Source of the DNA: Cystobacter fuscus DSM 2262
GTDB taxonomy: Bacteria > Myxococcota > Myxococcia > Myxococcales > Myxococcaceae
Direction: 5' to 3'
Length of the DNA stretch: 64,000 bases
Assembly (NCBI RefSeq): GCF_000335475.2
Contig: NZ_ANAH02000004.1
Location: 372,001-436,000 of the forward strand
Below, one piece after another: positions 44,287 to 52,739 of the stretch. The notes under the pieces are model-generated. The model ran no database searches. It was given only the letters and a program-made list of their open reading frames with translations, and was not told where the DNA came from. How positions within the stretch are numbered: position 1 is the stretch's first letter; every line of letters starts with the position of its first letter. The position numbers and the translations under genes are program-made.

Positions 44287-45264
44287 CTAGTGGCCGTGGC
44301 CGCGGTGCTTCTTGCGGGCGGCGGGGGCGCTCACCGGCTCGGGCTCGGGGGCGCGCTCCTCTTCGTGGTGGTCCTCATCCTCCTCGTGCTCCTCGGGGAT
44401 GGGCTGGGTGAAGCGCTGGCCCGCGACCTCCAGGGTGAAGGCCTTGCACGTGGCGGGCACGTCGAACTCGAGCACCGCGGGCAGCCGGCCCTCGTAGGCC
44501 TTGAGGGTGTTGCCCTGCTCGTCATACACGGTGCCCCCGGCGGCCACCGTCATGGTCTCGTCCACGAGCACCGCGACCAACTCCGCCATCTCCTCCATGC
44601 GGTCGGCGATGCGGTGGCACCACAGGTGGCCCACGCCCGGGTAGGTCTCGTGGGAGATCTCCTCCATCTGCTCCTCGTCCACCTGCTCGCCCACGCCGAC
44701 GAACACGAAGTTCATCCGCGGCAGGCGGCCGGAGGCGATCTCCTTGGCCACCTGCGTGGCGTAGGCCGTCACGTTGGGGGCGTCGGAGATCTGCGAGTCG
44801 GTGATGATGACGGCCAGGCCCCGCCGGGCTCCCACCTGCACCTGCTGCTTCATGTGGGCCACGAAGTCCCGCAGCACGGGCAGCATCACCGTGGCCTTGC
44901 CGTAGGCGCGCGGGCCGGGGAAGCGGAAGTCCTTGGCCTGGGGGCCGGTCAGCTCGCCCACCTCCTCGAGCTGGCTGCCGTCGCCCGTGGCCCAATAGGC
45001 CACGCGCACCTTGCCATCCCGGTCCTTGTTGGCCAGGTACTCGAGCATCCAGCGCATCTGCGGCTCGACCAGGTTCTTCACCGGCGCGAGCTTGGCGAGG
45101 ATGCCCCGCGGCCCGTACTCGTCCTCCATGCTCGCCGAGCCGTCCATGTAGAGGGCCACGTCGAGCCCCTCCACCGTCGGGTCATGCAGCAGCGTGGCCA
45201 CCACCTTGTTGCCCAGGCGGTGCACGTCGGAGAACGGCTTCATGATGACTTCATGGCCGGCCAT
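44287..45264 (-). CDS. von Willebrand factor A domain protein (copy 2)
   Basis: 325 aa. The vWA domain begins at residue 35 with the MIDAS motif LYMDGSASM (DxSxS), and Thr/Asp positions follow in TGDGSQ and VIITDSQISDAP. The paralogous C-terminal module reads MTVAAGGTVYDEQGNTLKAYEGRLPAVLEFDVPA. The tail is Glu/His-rich and ends in KKHRGHGH, possibly metal-binding. There is no signal peptide. It is closely related along its length to the next vWA protein upstream (shared TVEGLD, VEPQ.RWMLEYLA.KDR, PGVGHLWCHRIA). Its ATG overlaps that gene's stop by one base. Role unknown. Confidence 0.88.
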   Translation of the reverse strand: MAGHEVIMKPFSDVHRLGNKVVATLLHDPTVEGLDVALYMDGSASMEDEYGPRGILAKLAPVKNLVEPQMRWMLEYLANKDRDGKVRVAYWATGDGSQLEEVGELTGPQAKDFRFPGPRAYGKATVMLPVLRDFVAHMKQQVQVGARRGLAVIITDSQISDAPNVTAYATQVAKEIASGRLPRMNFVFVGVGEQVDEEQMEEISHETYPGVGHLWCHRIADRMEEMAELVAVLVDETMTVAAGGTVYDEQGNTLKAYEGRLPAVLEFDVPATCKAFTLEVAGQRFTQPIPEEHEEDEDHHEEERAPEPEPVSAPAARKKHRGHGH

Positions 45265-46208
45265 CAGTGGTGATCCTCGTCTTCGTCCTCGTCGTGGTGG
45301 TCATCCTCGTCGGGCAGCGGCTGGGTGAAGCGCTGGCCGTTGACCTCGAGGGTGAAGCTCTTGGTGCCCTCGGGGACGTCGAACTCGAGCACCGCGGGCA
45401 GGCGGCCCTCGTACGTCTTGAGCACCTGGCCCTTGTCGCCATAGATGGTGCCGCCGGCGGCGACGGTCATGTTCTCGTCCACGAGCACCGCGACGAGCTC
45501 GGCCACCTGGGTGATTTCCTTGGCGATGCGGTGGCACCACAGGTGGCCCACGCCGGGGAACTCCTCGTGGGCGATGTCCTCGAGCTGCTCCTCGTCGATG
45601 TTGTCCCCCACGCCGACGAGCACGAAGTTGAGCCGGGGCAGCTTCCCGGAGGCGATGTCCTTGGCGACCTTCGCCGAGAACTTCTTCACTTCCGGCGCAT
45701 CGTTCAGACGGCCGTCGGTGACGATGACGGCGCAGCCGCGACGGGCTCCCTGCGCCACCTGCTCCTTGAGGTAGCTCACGTAGTCGCGCAGCGCGGGCTC
45801 GAGGTACGTGTGGTTGCCGAGCCGCTGGGGACCGGGGAACTTGTGCTGCTTGACGGCCGTGCCCTTGTACTCGCCGAGCACCTCGATGTCCTTGCCCGAG
45901 GCGCCACAGGCCCAATAGGCCACGCGCAGCAAGCCGTTACGATCCTTGGTGGCCAGGTACTCGAGCATCCAGCGCACCTGGGGCTCGACCTGGTTGGTCG
46001 TCTCCTTGAGCGGCGCGTCTTGCAACCACTCCAGGAAGGAGCGCTTGGGCCGCGTGTACTCGTACTCCTCCTTCATGCTGCCCGAGGCATCCATGTAGAT
46101 GGCCATGTCCAGGCCCTCCACCGTCGGGTCATGCAGCAACACCGCGTGGACCTTTCCGTCCTCGACGTGGAGATCGGAGAACGGCTCGACTGGTTTCTCG
46201 TGTCCCAT
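45264..46208 (-). CDS. von Willebrand factor A domain protein (copy 1)
   Basis: 314 aa; ATG 46208 follows AAGAGGGGACAG. MIDAS is IYMDASGSMKEEY, with VIVTDGRLNDAP as the second metal block. The same C-terminal module as its paralogue ends in a DEDDHHDEDEDEDHH tail. Both proteins share PGVGHLWCHRIA, with conserved Cys and His. The pair resembles cytoplasmic vWA proteins of stress operons of the Ter type, but no TerD or TerC gene is present. Coupled translation with copy 2 suggests the two form a hetero-complex. Confidence 0.88.
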   Translation of the reverse strand: MGHEKPVEPFSDLHVEDGKVHAVLLHDPTVEGLDMAIYMDASGSMKEEYEYTRPKRSFLEWLQDAPLKETTNQVEPQVRWMLEYLATKDRNGLLRVAYWACGASGKDIEVLGEYKGTAVKQHKFPGPQRLGNHTYLEPALRDYVSYLKEQVAQGARRGCAVIVTDGRLNDAPEVKKFSAKVAKDIASGKLPRLNFVLVGVGDNIDEEQLEDIAHEEFPGVGHLWCHRIAKEITQVAELVAVLVDENMTVAAGGTIYGDKGQVLKTYEGRLPAVLEFDVPEGTKSFTLEVNGQRFTQPLPDEDDHHDEDEDEDHH

Positions 46209-46266
46209 CTGTCCCCTCTTTTGAAGCCCGGACGCTAGCGCCCGACGGGGGAGGGCCACAATCGGG

Positions 46267-47586
46267 TCAGTCCTCGAAATCAGACATCCAATCCGGCTTG
46301 GATGCCTGCTCCGGCGAGGAGGTGGCGGGCTTGGGTTTTGGCGCGGGTTTGGATTTGGGCGCGGGTTGGGAGGGCGCAGGAGCGAAGTCCTTCATCCACT
46401 CCGCGGAGGTGTCCGGCGCGGTCTGGGGAGGAGTGACGGCCGTGCGCGAGCGGGTGATACGGGCCTGGGTGCCACCCGGGCGGGCGTGCGCGTCGAGGAA
46501 ATCCTGCATCCAGTCGCTCGGGCGGGCGGGGGCGGGCGGAGCGCGCGGGGGCAGGGGCGCGGAAGGCGGGCGCGGCGCGGAGGGCGCGAGGGGCGTGGGG
46601 CTCGGGGCGGTGACCGGACCGGCGCGTTCCCGGGAGCGCAGCGCGCGCTCCGTCTCGCTCGGCCACCCCGGGAGCACCTCCAGGGCCTGACGCGCCAGGT
46701 CGAGGAACTCGGGCGTGCCGGCCTCGCGGGGGACGGTGAGCTTCTCGGGGTTGAGCCACTCGGCGAGCCGGTTCACGAGCCCCGGGTGGTTGCGGCGGAG
46801 GATGGCCACGTCGCCCTTCACCTCGTAGCCACGCGACTCCAACTCCGCGATGGCCAGCATGCGGCTGGGCACGGGCAGCTCCAGCTCCGCGAGGGCCCGG
46901 GGGCCCCCGTGCGCGCGGGCGGAGCGCTGGAGCGCCTCGAGCACCTCGTGCAGGAGCGTCGCGACGAGGGGGCCATTGCCGGCGTGGCGCGTCTGCATGT
47001 CCAAGGGCACCGCGGGGTAGGCGAGCACCAGTCCCTCGCCCTGGGCGAGGTGCTCGGGCCGATCGCCGGGCAGCAGCGCGTGCCAGGCGCGCGGGGGCAG
47101 CCGGCTCTCGGGATCATGCGCGTAGTGCAGGGCGTCGGCGGCGCCGTGGACGAGCCCGGCGAGCAAGTCTCCCCGCGTGACGGTGAGCTGGCCGGGGACG
47201 CGCTCGGACGTGGCGCCGGGATGGGGACCCGAGAGACGCCCGTAGAGGTAGACAGGATCATTCACGCCCTGGGCCTCCGCGGGGTGCTCGACGAGCTCCA
47301 CGGACATCAGGAAGAGGGCGGGGGCGAGGATGCGCCGGGGGGTGCGGCCGGAGACGAGCTCGTGGTGGGTGAACTGGGCGCGGGTGCTGGCCGGCAGGTG
47401 CTCGCGCTCCTCGGCGGGCACGCAGACGAGGTCCCCGGTGATGTCGGTGCACACGAGCCACTCACGCTCGCCCGAGGGCCCGGCGAGACGGAACGCGTCC
47501 ACGGCGTGCACGACGGCGGAGAGGTCGAGCGCGAGGGGCTCGGCGGGGCTGGTGGCGTGGGGGACGAAGTAGCGGGGAGGGCGCAC
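46267..47586 (-). CDS. Hypothetical protein with three C-terminal WMxDF motifs
   Basis: 439 aa from GTG 47586, the first plausible start after the RtcB stop at 47637; the ribosome site is weak. The N-terminal 270 residues form a soluble domain of no family I know (WLVCTDITGDLVCVPAEERE, VYLYGRLSGPHPG, LLHEVLEALQRSARAHG). After residue 300 the chain is Pro/Ala-rich and disordered, and carries SDWMQDFLDA, AEWMKDFAPA and, as the last residues, PDWMSDFED. The three copies of (D/E)WMxDF on flexible linkers look like docking peptides. It lies between RtcB and the vWA pair on the same strand. Confidence 0.75.
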   Translation of the reverse strand: MRPPRYFVPHATSPAEPLALDLSAVVHAVDAFRLAGPSGEREWLVCTDITGDLVCVPAEEREHLPASTRAQFTHHELVSGRTPRRILAPALFLMSVELVEHPAEAQGVNDPVYLYGRLSGPHPGATSERVPGQLTVTRGDLLAGLVHGAADALHYAHDPESRLPPRAWHALLPGDRPEHLAQGEGLVLAYPAVPLDMQTRHAGNGPLVATLLHEVLEALQRSARAHGGPRALAELELPVPSRMLAIAELESRGYEVKGDVAILRRNHPGLVNRLAEWLNPEKLTVPREAGTPEFLDLARQALEVLPGWPSETERALRSRERAGPVTAPSPTPLAPSAPRPPSAPLPPRAPPAPARPSDWMQDFLDAHARPGGTQARITRSRTAVTPPQTAPDTSAEWMKDFAPAPSQPAPKSKPAPKPKPATSSPEQASKPDWMSDFED

Positions 47587-47636
47587 GGGAGGGGACGCGA
47601 GCGTCCCCCAAACCGGGCGGGAGGGGCAAGCTCCCG

Positions 47637-48989
47637 TCAGTCCGCGCCCTTGATGCAGGCCACCGGCTTGAGGCGCCGGGCCACCGTGGCCAGACCCGCC
47701 ATCTCCACCGTGTTCAGCACGTCGTCGAGGTTCTTGTAGCAAGGGCCCGACTCGTCCAGCGGCGTGGTGCGCGTGTTGAGGAGGATGTCGGCCTCCATCA
47801 TGCGCAGGTCCGTCTCGTCCTGATCCAATACCCGCCGCGCCTCGCCGCGCGACAGCCGCCGCCCCGCGCCGTGGTTCACCGAGTAGATGGACTGCGAGGC
47901 TCCCTTCTCGGCGAAGAGGATGGCGCTGCCGGTCTCCATGGAGCCGGGAATGAGGATGGGGTGGCCGCTCTTGGCCCAGGGCGTGCCGGTGAGGGCGGGG
48001 TGCCCGCCGGGGAAGGCGCGCGTGGCGCCCTTGCGGGCCACGAACCGGCCCGACTCCTTCTGGATGAGGTTGTGGGAGATCTCGTAGTAGATGCTCGCGG
48101 TGCCGCCGAACACGTCCTCGAGCGCCCCGCACACCGCCTCGCCGATGAGCAGCCGGTTGGCCACCGCGAAGTTGGCCGCCATGTTGTGCAGGTTCCAGTA
48201 GTCCTTGCCCAGGCGGCTGCTGGCGTCGAGCCAGATGAAGTCCTCGCTGTGCTTGCCGAGCCCCAGCGCCGCCGCGCCCTCCACGAAGAAGTGCTTGGCG
48301 ATGTTCCAGCCGAAGCCGCGGCTGCCCGTGTGCAGCATCACCCACACCCGCCCGGACTCATCCACCTGCATCTCGGTGAAGTGGTTGCCGCCCCCGAGGC
48401 TGCCGAGCTGATCGCGCTTGTCGTAGGCCCGCGTGGGGATGTCCACCCGATCGTCCTCCACCGGGAGGAAGTCGCGCTCGGTGGCGGACGCGTGACGGCC
48501 GAGCGCCTGGGCTCCGTGCCGCACGACCTCGGCGAAGGTGCGCGCGTCGATGCGGCGCTGCTTCTGCACCCGCGACGCGCCCACGCCCACCGCGATGCGC
48601 CGGGTGACCTCGTCGATCCACTGGCGGCGCTTGGCGGGGTCGGCCACGTCCTCGGCGGTGAGGGTGGTCTGCAACTGCACCATGCCGCAGCCGATGTCGT
48701 AGCCGGCCGCGGTGGGCAAGAGCACGCCCTCGGTCTCCACCACCGTGCCGATGGGCACGCCGTAGCCCACGTGGCAGTCCGGCGTCACCGCCACGCGGGT
48801 GACGCCCGGGAAGGAGGCGGCGTTGACCACCTGGTTGAAGACGGCCTCCTCGAGTCCGGGCGACTCGGGGCCCTCGCCCCACAAGAGCTTGTCCGAGAGG
48901 AAGAGGTGGGCCTCCACTCGCATCGTCTTCGTCTTCGGGAGCACGAAGTGCCCCGGCGCGACCTTCTCCAACTGTTGCGTCCAACTCAT
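47637..48989 (-). CDS. rtcB: RtcB-family RNA-splicing ligase
   Basis: 450 aa; ATG 48989 follows GGGAGGGAGAAC. RtcB joins RNA 2',3'-cyclic phosphate (or 3'-phosphate) to 5'-OH ends using GTP and Mn(II). Signature blocks: VAVTPDCHVGYGVPIG, AAGYDIGCGMVQLQ (metal Cys), SLGGGNHFTEMQ, VMLHTGSRGFG and YSVNHGAGRRLSRGEAR with the guanylylated His. The long motif set is intact, so activity is expected. No archease, RtcA or sigma54 activator RtcR gene is adjacent. Instead it heads a minus-strand run with the WMxDF protein, two vWA proteins and a metal ATPase. Confidence 0.95.
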   Translation of the reverse strand: MSWTQQLEKVAPGHFVLPKTKTMRVEAHLFLSDKLLWGEGPESPGLEEAVFNQVVNAASFPGVTRVAVTPDCHVGYGVPIGTVVETEGVLLPTAAGYDIGCGMVQLQTTLTAEDVADPAKRRQWIDEVTRRIAVGVGASRVQKQRRIDARTFAEVVRHGAQALGRHASATERDFLPVEDDRVDIPTRAYDKRDQLGSLGGGNHFTEMQVDESGRVWVMLHTGSRGFGWNIAKHFFVEGAAALGLGKHSEDFIWLDASSRLGKDYWNLHNMAANFAVANRLLIGEAVCGALEDVFGGTASIYYEISHNLIQKESGRFVARKGATRAFPGGHPALTGTPWAKSGHPILIPGSMETGSAILFAEKGASQSIYSVNHGAGRRLSRGEARRVLDQDETDLRMMEADILLNTRTTPLDESGPCYKNLDDVLNTVEMAGLATVARRLKPVACIKGAD

Positions 48990-49194
48990 GGCGTTCTCCC
49001 TCCCTGGGAGATCTTCAACACCCGGCAGCGACGCGAGCGTCCAGGGGTCCTGACGAAAGCGAGCGGCCAGCCGTGCGCCTGTCCCATGCCTGCGTGCACC
49101 ACATGGCACCGTACGCCAGCCCCAGTTGCACCGGCGCGGGAGAATTCCCACTTATTTCCCGAGTGGTGGCGTGGAGCATCAAGGGGGTAGGGAG

Positions 49195-49488
49195 ATGGGG
49201 CTGTTCGGAGCGTTGGTGGTGGCGATGGCGGTGCAGGCGGGTCCGGTCGAAGTGAAGGCGGCGCCGGTGTTCAATCCTTCGCTGTGCGCGAAGAAGCGCG
49301 TGGACCCGTGTGGTTGCCATCATGTCTACGGGGTGCGTCACTGCCACAGCAAGCGGCAGAGCGAGCACTGCGAGGGCATGGTGCGGGTGGATGACGCCTC
49401 CCAGCGCGGCGCCTCCCAGGTGGATGATTTCCTCTCCACGCTGCCCGACACCGCCGCGCACGAGCACGAGGACACGGCGACGCTCTGA
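49195..49488 (+). CDS. Small secreted Cys/His-rich protein
   Basis: 97 aa; ATG 49195 follows AAGGGGGTAGGGAG. The N-terminus MGLFGALVVAMAVQAGPVEV is a short Sec signal. The mature part contains SLCAKKRVDPCGCHHVYGVR, then HCHSKRQSEHC, which gives five Cys and five His within about 35 residues. This density suggests a bound metal or disulfide knot outside the cytoplasm. It is divergent from rtcB with a 205-bp gap. No family is recognised. Confidence 0.7.
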   Translation: MGLFGALVVAMAVQAGPVEVKAAPVFNPSLCAKKRVDPCGCHHVYGVRHCHSKRQSEHCEGMVRVDDASQRGASQVDDFLSTLPDTAAHEHEDTATL

Positions 49489-49602
49489 GCAGTCTTCCTG
49501 CTCTATCGGGCGGTGAAAGGGCCCCCGAGCCCTTGCCGACCCACCTTCGGGCCTCCATCTTGCGTCATGGAGGCAAAGATCCGACATGAAGGGCCGTACT
49601 GC

Positions 49603-49974
49603 ATGAGCGCACCGACTTCCAGCATCCTGCTGGTCGAGGATGATCCGGACATTCGCGACACGGTGTCCGAGCTGCTGGAGCTGGAAGGCTACCAGATGGT
49701 CACTTCCCCCAACGGGCAGGAGGCCCTGGAGCAGTTGCAGCACATGAAGCGGCCCTGTCTCATCCTGCTGGACGTGATGATGCCCGTCATGGACGGCTAT
49801 GCGTTCATGAAGGGGATGCGGGCGGACGGACACCTCGCGGACATTCCGGTGGTGGTGACGTCGGCGAGCCACAAGCCGCCCGAGGGGGCGTGTGCCTACG
49901 TGCCCAAGCCCATCGACGTGGACCGGCTGCTCGCGGTGGTGAAGACGTACTGTCGCTCCAGCACGAGCGAGTGA
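49603..49974 (+). CDS. Single-domain response regulator
   Basis: 123 aa consisting only of a receiver domain: acidic pair in LLVEDDPDIR, phospho-acceptor in LILLDVMMPVMDGYAF, Ser in VVVTSASH and Lys in AYVPKPIDVDRL. It has no output domain, so it acts as a CheY-like or phosphorelay protein with an unlinked partner kinase. The start at 49603 has GAAGGGCC upstream; ATG 49567 would add 12 residues without similarity. No histidine kinase is adjacent. Confidence 0.9.
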   Translation: MSAPTSSILLVEDDPDIRDTVSELLELEGYQMVTSPNGQEALEQLQHMKRPCLILLDVMMPVMDGYAFMKGMRADGHLADIPVVVTSASHKPPEGACAYVPKPIDVDRLLAVVKTYCRSSTSE

Positions 49975-49996
49975 CGAGGCGCGGCGGCGCGCGGGC

Positions 49997-50182
49997 TCAC
50001 GGGTGGGCCACGGGCTCCACGTTGGGCTCCTCGCAGACGGGGTCCGTCTCCTCGGCCTCGGGCGCCGAGGGATCGAACACCACCAGTCCGGACCTGGTGG
50101 GCTCCGGATGGCCCAGGGCCTTCTTGAGCTCCGTGTCCTCGATTCGGAGCGTCACGCTTCTCACGGAAACATCCAATGACAT
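49997..50182 (-). CDS. Small hypothetical protein (61 aa)
   Basis: ATG 50182 follows AAGGAAGGGCTC, a convincing ribosome site. The sequence MSLDVSVRSVTLRIEDTELK is followed by an acidic, Pro-rich tail (PSAPEAEETDPVCEEP). There is no signal or membrane segment and no known family. It is convergent with the response-regulator gene, 22 bp apart. Confidence 0.6.
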   Translation of the reverse strand: MSLDVSVRSVTLRIEDTELKKALGHPEPTRSGLVVFDPSAPEAEETDPVCEEPNVEPVAHP

Positions 50183-50422
50183 GAGCCCTTCCTTTCGAAG
50201 TGGTACGGGGAGCACTCCGCGCCAAGCGTGGGCATGGCTCCGCCGGACAGCCAGTGCGTCCCCGTACGCGTGGGGCTCGGCTGCTCCCCCAGTTCACTGA
50301 GAGTACGAGTCCCGAGCGTTCGTTCGTGAATGGTCAGGCCTGGCGGGAACGCAGGCAGGCGGGGCGGCGACCATTTGACCGATATCCAATTCCCCAAGAA
50401 TCTAAGAGGAAGCCTTTCCCCC

Positions 50423-51220
50423 ATGGCTTCTTCCCCCATTCAGCGACGGCGTCACGAGTCCGGTCAGGCCGCGGTGGAGGCGGCCTTGTGCCTGCCCTTG
50501 GTGGTGTTCCTCATCCTGGGCACGTTGCAGCTGTTCATGCTGTTGCAGGCGCGCATCCTGGCCGAGGTGGCGGTGTACCGGGCGGTGCGCGCGGGCAGCC
50601 TCAATCACGCCAACTGCAAGGCGATGACGCACGCGGCCGTGGTGACGATGCTGCCCACGGTGGCGGCCACCACGTCGGGCGCGCAACTGGCGGATGCCTT
50701 CCGGGAGCGTCGGGAGAACTACCTGCGCGTGCGCGGCTCGTCCGGGAAGCTGTTCTCCGCGGGACCCGTGGTGGAGATCGTCCGCGAGTCGCCCGCCGTG
50801 GGCTGGGTGCGCGGGCTGTCCGGGGGCGAGGATTTGATGTTCGACGCGCCCACGGACTCGGCGGCGGAGCTGCGGCGGCGCACGCTCGAGATCCGCATGG
50901 TGGCCTGGTACTACATGCGCATTCCGTTCGCGGACTGGGTGCTGAACCGCATGTTCCTCGCCCACTTCAAACTCAAGCGCTACACGGCCGCCAATCCGCT
51001 GATGCCCGCGCAGAGGCACGCGGGGGGGTGGGACGACGGTGGCGTGACGCTGCCGTCGGGTGGCTGGCCCGGCGGTGACCTGGGCGATCGCATGGTGGAG
51101 TGGAGCGCACAGGGCCACTACCTGTTCCCCATCCAGGTGCACGCGGCCATGCGGATGATGACGCCGGTGAAGGCCAGCAACTTCCAGGGAGGTGCCGCAT
51201 GCAGCCTGCACTCCTTCTGA
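50423..51220 (+). CDS. TadE-family pseudopilin (Flp pilus assembly)
   Basis: 265 aa; ATG 50423. The N-terminal motif GQAAVEAALCLPLVVFLILG is the TadE signature: a short basic leader, a Glu five residues into the hydrophobic helix, and a prepilin-peptidase-type cleavage region. The rest is exported. TadE-like minor pseudopilins are processed by a TadV-type peptidase and assist tight-adherence (Flp) pili or a related type II-like secretion machine. It overlaps the next gene by 22 bp. Similar leaders occur in the following two genes. Confidence 0.85.
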   Translation: MASSPIQRRRHESGQAAVEAALCLPLVVFLILGTLQLFMLLQARILAEVAVYRAVRAGSLNHANCKAMTHAAVVTMLPTVAATTSGAQLADAFRERRENYLRVRGSSGKLFSAGPVVEIVRESPAVGWVRGLSGGEDLMFDAPTDSAAELRRRTLEIRMVAWYYMRIPFADWVLNRMFLAHFKLKRYTAANPLMPAQRHAGGWDDGGVTLPSGGWPGGDLGDRMVEWSAQGHYLFPIQVHAAMRMMTPVKASNFQGGAACSLHSF

Positions 51221-52734
51221 GACGCAATCGGGGACAGGCGATGGTCCTGTTCGCGCTCACGCTGCTCCTGCTCACGCTGATGGTGCTCATGACGCTGGGC
51301 TTTGGCATGCGCGCCAAGGAGCGCGTGGAAATCCAGATGGCGGCGGACGCGGCGGCCTACAGCCAGGCGGTGTCGGTGGCGCGCACGTTCAACGCCATCG
51401 CGGTGATGAACCGCGCGCAGATCGCTCACATGGTGGCGATGGCCGGCACCCAATCCCTCATCAGCTATGGCAGCCAGCAGTACGCGGCGATGATGCACGG
51501 CCCCTGCCCGATTCCCACGGCGGAATGGTCCAGCCTCGACGAGGCCGCGGCCACCCAGGTGCAGCAGCTCCAGGGACGCGCGGGCGCCATGTACCGGGCG
51601 CAGCTGGCGCTGTACGGCAAGCTGCTCGGCAACCACCTGGTGGGGCAGCAGCTCGCCGCGCGCATGGCCCGGGAGGTCAACCCGGAGCTGCGCGCCCTCC
51701 CCGAGGGCGACCGCAAGTCCCTGGCGGAAGTGAACGGGGGCAACGGCTCGCTGGAGTACGACGACCTGATGGATCAGGTGCGCGACGGCACGGTGCCGGC
51801 CACCAGTGGCGCGGTGCTGCCGACCGGTGGCAACCAGGGCCGCGTCAACCTGAACGCCACCATGGGCAGCCTGGGCTGGACGTGGGTGCACAACCGCGAG
51901 TCGGGCAGCGCGGGCTTCGGTACCGGTGGCGCCGCGCAGAACCCCTCCTTCAAGCGCTACGGCTCCGCGTCCCAGATGGACTCGTCCACCTACAGCACCA
52001 TCTCCGGGCGCAACTCGTGGGCGCATGACCATGGACGGGCGGTGCCCATCATCTGCCCGGATGGCTCCACCGTGCCGGACATCGAGGCGACGGACACGTG
52101 GGTGATGTCCGACGAGAAGCAGTCGAAGCAGGACCAGCACGTGTACGGCGCCAAGCCCCCGCCCGGCCAGGGCTCGGAGGGCGACACCACCGTGGACGAG
52201 CGGCACACGCTGGGCGCCTGCATCGTCTGCCCCGGTATCTGGCCGTACGCGGTGGGCTTCAACGTGGGGCTGCTCCAGGGCAACGCGGCACGCAACGACT
52301 TCGGCCAGCCCAAGCTCTACACGGTGCTGTCGCGCGACTACGCGAGCCCCGCGCGCCGCAAGCGGCCGGATCCCTGGAACCTGTTCTTCCGCTTCCGCTT
52401 CGCGGGCGACACCGTCGAGTTCGACAACGCCAGCCCCGAGGGGCGCATCAGCGCCGCTGGCCGCGGGGACGTGCAGCGCAACCAGGTGGCCCTGTCCGCG
52501 GGGCTCGCCTACTACCACCGGCCCCGGTCTGCGGCGGAGGGCGGCGGTTGGCGGGAGCCTCCCAACTTCCTCAATCCCTTCTGGCGCGCCACGCTGGTGA
52601 GCCCCGAGGGCGCCGTCGACGACAAGCCCGCCAACAGTCTGCGGCAGGCGGGTTTCACCGAGCACGCGGGCGCGCTGCGTCGGCTGGACGAAGTGGGTTT
52701 CCGGGGCGGCAGCCCCGAGGGCGCGAGGTATTGA
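51199..52734 (+). CDS. TadG/TadE-like pilus assembly protein
   Basis: 511 aa; ATG 51199 follows AGGGAGGTGCCGC and overlaps the previous stop by 22 bp, so translation is coupled. The N-terminal RNRGQAMVLFALTLLLLTLM is a TadG-like Flp leader without the usual Glu. MRAKERVEIQMAADAAAYSQA follows, the DAAA(L/Y)AGA-like block of TadG proteins. The long C-terminal domain is exported and rich in Asn, Gly and Ser with few motifs (CIVCPGIWPYAVGF). It probably lies at the base of a Tad-type pilus or secretion complex. Confidence 0.82.
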   Translation: MQPALLLRRNRGQAMVLFALTLLLLTLMVLMTLGFGMRAKERVEIQMAADAAAYSQAVSVARTFNAIAVMNRAQIAHMVAMAGTQSLISYGSQQYAAMMHGPCPIPTAEWSSLDEAAATQVQQLQGRAGAMYRAQLALYGKLLGNHLVGQQLAARMAREVNPELRALPEGDRKSLAEVNGGNGSLEYDDLMDQVRDGTVPATSGAVLPTGGNQGRVNLNATMGSLGWTWVHNRESGSAGFGTGGAAQNPSFKRYGSASQMDSSTYSTISGRNSWAHDHGRAVPIICPDGSTVPDIEATDTWVMSDEKQSKQDQHVYGAKPPPGQGSEGDTTVDERHTLGACIVCPGIWPYAVGFNVGLLQGNAARNDFGQPKLYTVLSRDYASPARRKRPDPWNLFFRFRFAGDTVEFDNASPEGRISAAGRGDVQRNQVALSAGLAYYHRPRSAAEGGGWREPPNFLNPFWRATLVSPEGAVDDKPANSLRQAGFTEHAGALRRLDEVGFRGGSPEGARY

Positions 52735-52739
52735 CGGCC

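Noticed and set aside
47637-48345. RtcB-antisense extension of the WMxDF protein
   Set aside because: The frame runs into rtcB; sensible protein sequence begins only after the rtcB stop, at GTG 47586.
41634-49151. Tellurite-resistance (Ter) operon
   Set aside because: vWA proteins recall Ter operons, but no TerC, TerD or TerB gene is present and RtcB is not a Ter component.
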